Shown here one piece after another: positions 61,441 through 64,000 of a DNA stretch of 64,000 nucleotides. Position 1 is the stretch's first letter, and each line of letters begins with the position of its first letter. The position numbers and the translations under genes are program-made. Below the pieces are notes generated by a model. It saw nothing but the letters and a program-made list of their open reading frames with translations, was not told the DNA's origin and did no database searches. Origin of the DNA: Chitinophagaceae bacterium (GTDB lineage Bacteria > Bacteroidota > Bacteroidia > Chitinophagales > Chitinophagaceae); the NCBI GenBank assembly GCA_016710745.1, contig JADJVB010000012.1, positions 434,001-498,000 of the forward strand. Reading direction: 5' to 3'.

Positions 61441-62604
61441 TTATTTCTTTGGCAGTACATAATTTTCAATATCCTCCAGGGTTATCGTTTTTCCGGATAA
61501 AATGATCAACCTTTCTACTACATTCCTCAATTCCCGGATATTACCGGTCCAGTTATAATTTTTGAGTGCCTCCATGGCTTTGTTTTCCACTTCTTTTTTG
61601 GGTTGCCCGTATTCGGCTGCGATGATATTTAAGAAATGTTCAACTAATTCGGGCACATCATCACGCCGCTCATTTAGTGATGGAACATGGATGATTATAA
61701 CCCCCAGCCGGTGATACAGATCGAGCCTGAAGTTCTTTTCATCTACCTCTTTTAACAGGTCTTTGTTGGTTGCCGCAATGATTTTTATATTAACGGAGAT
61801 ATCCTTTTCGGCTCCAACCCGGGTTATTTTTCCTTCCTGCAGCGCACGTAAAACCTTAGCCTGTGCATTCAGGCTCATATCGCCAATCTCATCTAAAAAC
61901 AAAGTACCCGAATTTGCTGTTTCGAATTTGCCAATACGTTGTTTTAAAGCCGATGTAAAAGAGCCTTTTTCGTGACCAAACAATTCGCTCTCAATTAACT
62001 CTCCCGGAATAGCAGCACAGTTTACTTCCACCATCGGACCGCTGCTGCGGTTGCTTTTTTCATGTATCCAGCGGGCTACCAATTCCTTACCCACACCGTT
62101 TTCGCCGGTGATCAAAACACGTGCTTCGGTTGGGGCTACTTTTTCAATGGTATCTTTAATTTTATTGATGGGCCCGCTGTTGCCAACCATTTCCAATGCT
62201 TTACCTACTTTGCGTTTCAGTACTTTGGTTTCTGAAACCAGGCTTTGTTTATCGAGGGCATTTCGCAAAGTGATCAACAGCCTGTTCAGATCGGGCGGTT
62301 TACTGATATAATCAAAAGCCCCTTTCTTTACGGCCTCCACTGCGGTTTCAACATTTCCATGCCCGCTGATCATGATCACGGGTACATCCGGGTTAACTAA
62401 TTTGGCTTTATCTAAAAATTCAATGCCATCCAGTTTGGGCATCTTGATATCGCATAAAACCACGTCGTAGGTTTTGTCGGTAAATTTTTTAAGCCCCTCT
62501 TCCCCATCTCCGGCTTCATCGATCTTATATCCTTCATAGCTCAGGATCTCAGAAAGGGTTTTCCGGATGGATTTTTCGTCATCAATAATTAAAATGTTTG
62601 CCAT
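61441..62604 (-). CDS. Sigma-54 activator-type response regulator without visible HTH
   Basis: A 387-residue NtrC-like protein. The receiver domain (1-120) has the phospho-accepting D52 in VVLCDIKMP; the AAA+ domain (about 135-375) has Walker A GENGVGKE (167-174), the sigma-54 contact loop GSFTSA (214-219, in place of GAFTGA) and Walker B FLDEIGD. The chain ends ENYVLPKK about ten residues after the AAA+ domain, leaving no room for the usual Fis-type helix-turn-helix. It could act without DNA binding, or on a partner. No histidine kinase gene lies nearby. Confidence 0.92.
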   Translation of the reverse strand: MANILIIDDEKSIRKTLSEILSYEGYKIDEAGDGEEGLKKFTDKTYDVVLCDIKMPKLDGIEFLDKAKLVNPDVPVIMISGHGNVETAVEAVKKGAFDYISKPPDLNRLLITLRNALDKQSLVSETKVLKRKVGKALEMVGNSGPINKIKDTIEKVAPTEARVLITGENGVGKELVARWIHEKSNRSSGPMVEVNCAAIPGELIESELFGHEKGSFTSALKQRIGKFETANSGTLFLDEIGDMSLNAQAKVLRALQEGKITRVGAEKDISVNIKIIAATNKDLLKEVDEKNFRLDLYHRLGVIIIHVPSLNERRDDVPELVEHFLNIIAAEYGQPKKEVENKAMEALKNYNWTGNIRELRNVVERLIILSGKTITLEDIENYVLPKK

Positions 62605-62699
62605 AAATCGATATTGTTTTCGCTCTGTAATCTTGCCGTATCAGGTATTCAAAAATAATACATTAAACCGTGTGCCCGGCAGCAATATACCGAATAAAA

Positions 62700-62727
62700 A
62701 AAGCAGTTGTTTCTACACAACTGCTTT
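62700..62727 (-). terminator. Rho-independent terminator of the PEGA-protein gene
   Basis: AAAGCAGTTGT (62700-62710) pairs perfectly with ACAACTGCTTT (62717-62727); the minus strand continues TTTTATTC. It lies 33 bases past the stop. Confidence 0.7.
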
Positions 62728-62759
62728 CACCGTTACTTTTGGAACATTATATCACTACA

Positions 62760-63680
62760 CTAATTCTTGAGTTTCGTGGTTATTTCGTCTAAAAAACCAT
62801 CGTAAGTTTTTAATATCCGCCCAAAAGCAGCAAACTGCTCATCTGCACTGAAAGCCGTACCGGATCTGCCCGAACTCTCTGAAACAAATTTAATTTTATA
62901 CGATAACGGATCTTCCGTTGCCTGTTTTACAATAACCCGCATACGAACGGTATTGGCTTTAAACGTAACACCGATCCAGGAGGTGCGCAGGTAACCCGAT
63001 TTTTCATCGTTCATTTCCAATACATCAAATTTTCCGAGAATGGCTTGTACCACGATCTTCCAGGCCTCTTCCTTGGTTCGGTCTGGTTTAACATTCAATA
63101 CCAACTCCTTATTGGCGATATCCGACTGGATAGAAGAAGTATAAGACTCATCAGGTTGCATTTTAAAATAATCAGACTTTGGTGGCTGACCCTGTCCTTT
63201 CTTTTTACAATAAGTTCGTGATTCACCAACATAACCTTCCTCTTTAACCTCCACGGTTAAGCACTCATCGTATGGCACGGTTAATTGCAACGACCCGGTA
63301 CCCATAGCAACCCCGTTTACATAGATCTTGGCCGTTTGTGGTGTTGACGTGAGGGCGATCGTAGCCGGACTCAGTGCTTCATCAAGTTTCAGCTGAATAA
63401 AATCAGTTTTTGGGGGTGCATCATAACCTCGCTTTTTGCAATAGGATCTGACCTCCGACAGGTAGCCATCTTCCTTAACTTCAACAGTTGCACAGGTATT
63501 TTTGCCAACGCCAACGGTATAACTGCCCGTACCTCTTAAACGGCCATCAACATAAATTTTTGCTGTAGCGGGCGATGTGGTGATAACCACTTTTTGAGAA
63601 GTGGCTTTTTGAGAAAGCCCGATCAATACGATAAAGCTTAGCAGCACTGGCCTTACTATTGAATTCTTGAACATAAGCAT
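62760..63680 (-). CDS. Exported PEGA-repeat protein
   Basis: A 306-residue protein with a signal peptide (about 1-28, ending TSQ). Two PEGA repeats cover about 31-100 and 108-170, each with PxTAKIYVDGxxxGTGS and a cysteine pair ending in YCKKRG or YCKKKG. The C-terminal 130 residues form a separate unknown domain (AWKIVVQAILGKFDVLEMND, KIKFVSESSGRSGTAF). PEGA modules usually occur on cell-surface proteins. Function unknown. A 40-base leader and a terminator bracket it as a single gene. Confidence 0.78.
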   Translation of the reverse strand: MLMFKNSIVRPVLLSFIVLIGLSQKATSQKVVITTSPATAKIYVDGRLRGTGSYTVGVGKNTCATVEVKEDGYLSEVRSYCKKRGYDAPPKTDFIQLKLDEALSPATIALTSTPQTAKIYVNGVAMGTGSLQLTVPYDECLTVEVKEEGYVGESRTYCKKKGQGQPPKSDYFKMQPDESYTSSIQSDIANKELVLNVKPDRTKEEAWKIVVQAILGKFDVLEMNDEKSGYLRTSWIGVTFKANTVRMRVIVKQATEDPLSYKIKFVSESSGRSGTAFSADEQFAAFGRILKTYDGFLDEITTKLKN

Positions 63681-63945
63681 AGGTTTTAGTTTTGGGTAAA
63701 AGTTAGTTTTAATTAAGATTTAAATATAGAATTTATTTTTCAAAATTAATACCTGATATTTTATTAGCTGTTGATAAACAACCCTTTTTGACGGGTTTTT
63801 TCACCCTTTTAAGGCATTATATTAAACATTCTGTTATATGGAGAGGCTTTACTAAATTTTTGAATACCTGAACGTTAACCTACCTGTTCGAAGTCGCTTT
63901 AACATTTATTTTTATGGACTAAGAATCAGGCCGCATCATATCGGC

Positions 63946-64000
63946 ATGTTAAACAGGGTACTACTGGTTTCAATATTGCTATTACAAACGTTGTTGTTGT
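63946..64000 (+). CDS. Start of an exported protein (partial)
   Basis: From the ATG at 63946 the frame reads MLNRVLLVSILLLQTLLL and runs off the right edge. This is the basic-then-hydrophobic pattern of a signal peptide; nothing of the mature part is visible. No promoter box of the TAnnTTTG type is clear just upstream. The product is unknown. Confidence 0.5.
   Translation, partial: MLNRVLLVSILLLQTLLL

Noticed and set aside
1..64000. tRNA, rRNA, CRISPR, prophage, IS element or toxin-antitoxin pair
   Set aside because: I looked for cloverleaf-like sequences, repeated spacers, transposase or phage families and small paired genes and found none that I can support.

Overview
The window looks like a chromosomal segment of a Bacteroidota bacterium, most likely order Chitinophagales (Chitinophagaceae-like). 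The evidence is AT-leaning DNA with almost no Shine-Dalgarno sequences, promoters of the Bacteroidota type (TTG, 18-20 bases, TAnnTTTG), a type IX secretion substrate with a gliding-motility C-terminal domain, and many Bacteroidota-typical families (GLPGLI, DUF1599/BT_3928, DUF3857, DUF6515, OMP beta-barrel). I see no rRNA, tRNA, CRISPR array, prophage, insertion sequence or integrase. The content is mostly housekeeping.

Layout. 1-8.1 kb, minus strand: start of an EVE-domain gene, small secreted protein, methyltransferase, lutA-like gene with a lipoprotein, ribH, TPR membrane protein, pdhA and a large secreted seven-repeat protein. 8.2-15.8 kb: recF and a DciA-like gene, a TraB/GumN protein, a DUF3857 transglutaminase-like protein, a UbiD decarboxylase and pdhB. 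15.8-17.6 kb: about 1.7 kb of almost pure G/C homopolymer, best read as a sequencing or assembly artefact that has overwritten a gene; only its last 25 codons (cytochrome c peroxidase-like) survive. 17.6-25 kb: TlpA-like thioredoxin, thiolase, secreted proteins, a cytochrome c lipoprotein, a lone DppB-type permease, a DoxX-like protein and DUF1599. 25-31.4 kb: folP, FKBP lipoprotein, DHH phosphoesterase, ndk, arginase-family enzyme, DUF1684 protein and CtlX. 31.4-43.7 kb: a glycogen and sugar block (glgB, glgC, glgA, sugar permease, ROK kinase) with an outer-membrane barrel plus GLPGLI pair inserted in it. 43.7-52.5 kb: lipA, OsmC, a frameshifted DUF2851 gene, maf, UbiA prenyltransferase, KdsC-like HAD, iscX, ferredoxin, GyrI-like lipoprotein, DUF2520 and a hydrolase. 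52.7-64 kb: topA, thioesterase, an overlapping transglutaminase/DUF952/CsaA operon, ArsR regulator, ogt, cdd, lepB, hydrolase, a sigma-54 type response regulator without a visible DNA-binding domain, and a PEGA-repeat protein. The start of another exported protein lies at the right edge.

How the genes work together. GlgC, GlgA and GlgB make glycogen, fed by the sugar permease and ROK kinase. PdhA and PdhB are the two halves of one E1 enzyme but lie 9 kb apart, and LipA supplies the lipoyl cofactor of the same complex. Arginase-family and CtlX genes suggest arginine/citrulline catabolism. RecF, the DciA-like protein, TopA and Ogt serve replication and repair. I did not find a convincing new system. 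The items most worth a second look are the artefact tract hiding a haem peroxidase gene, a one-base frameshift in the DUF2851 gene, two TTG start codons, a ROK kinase without its zinc cysteines, the response regulator without an HTH, and small families of intergenic repeats.
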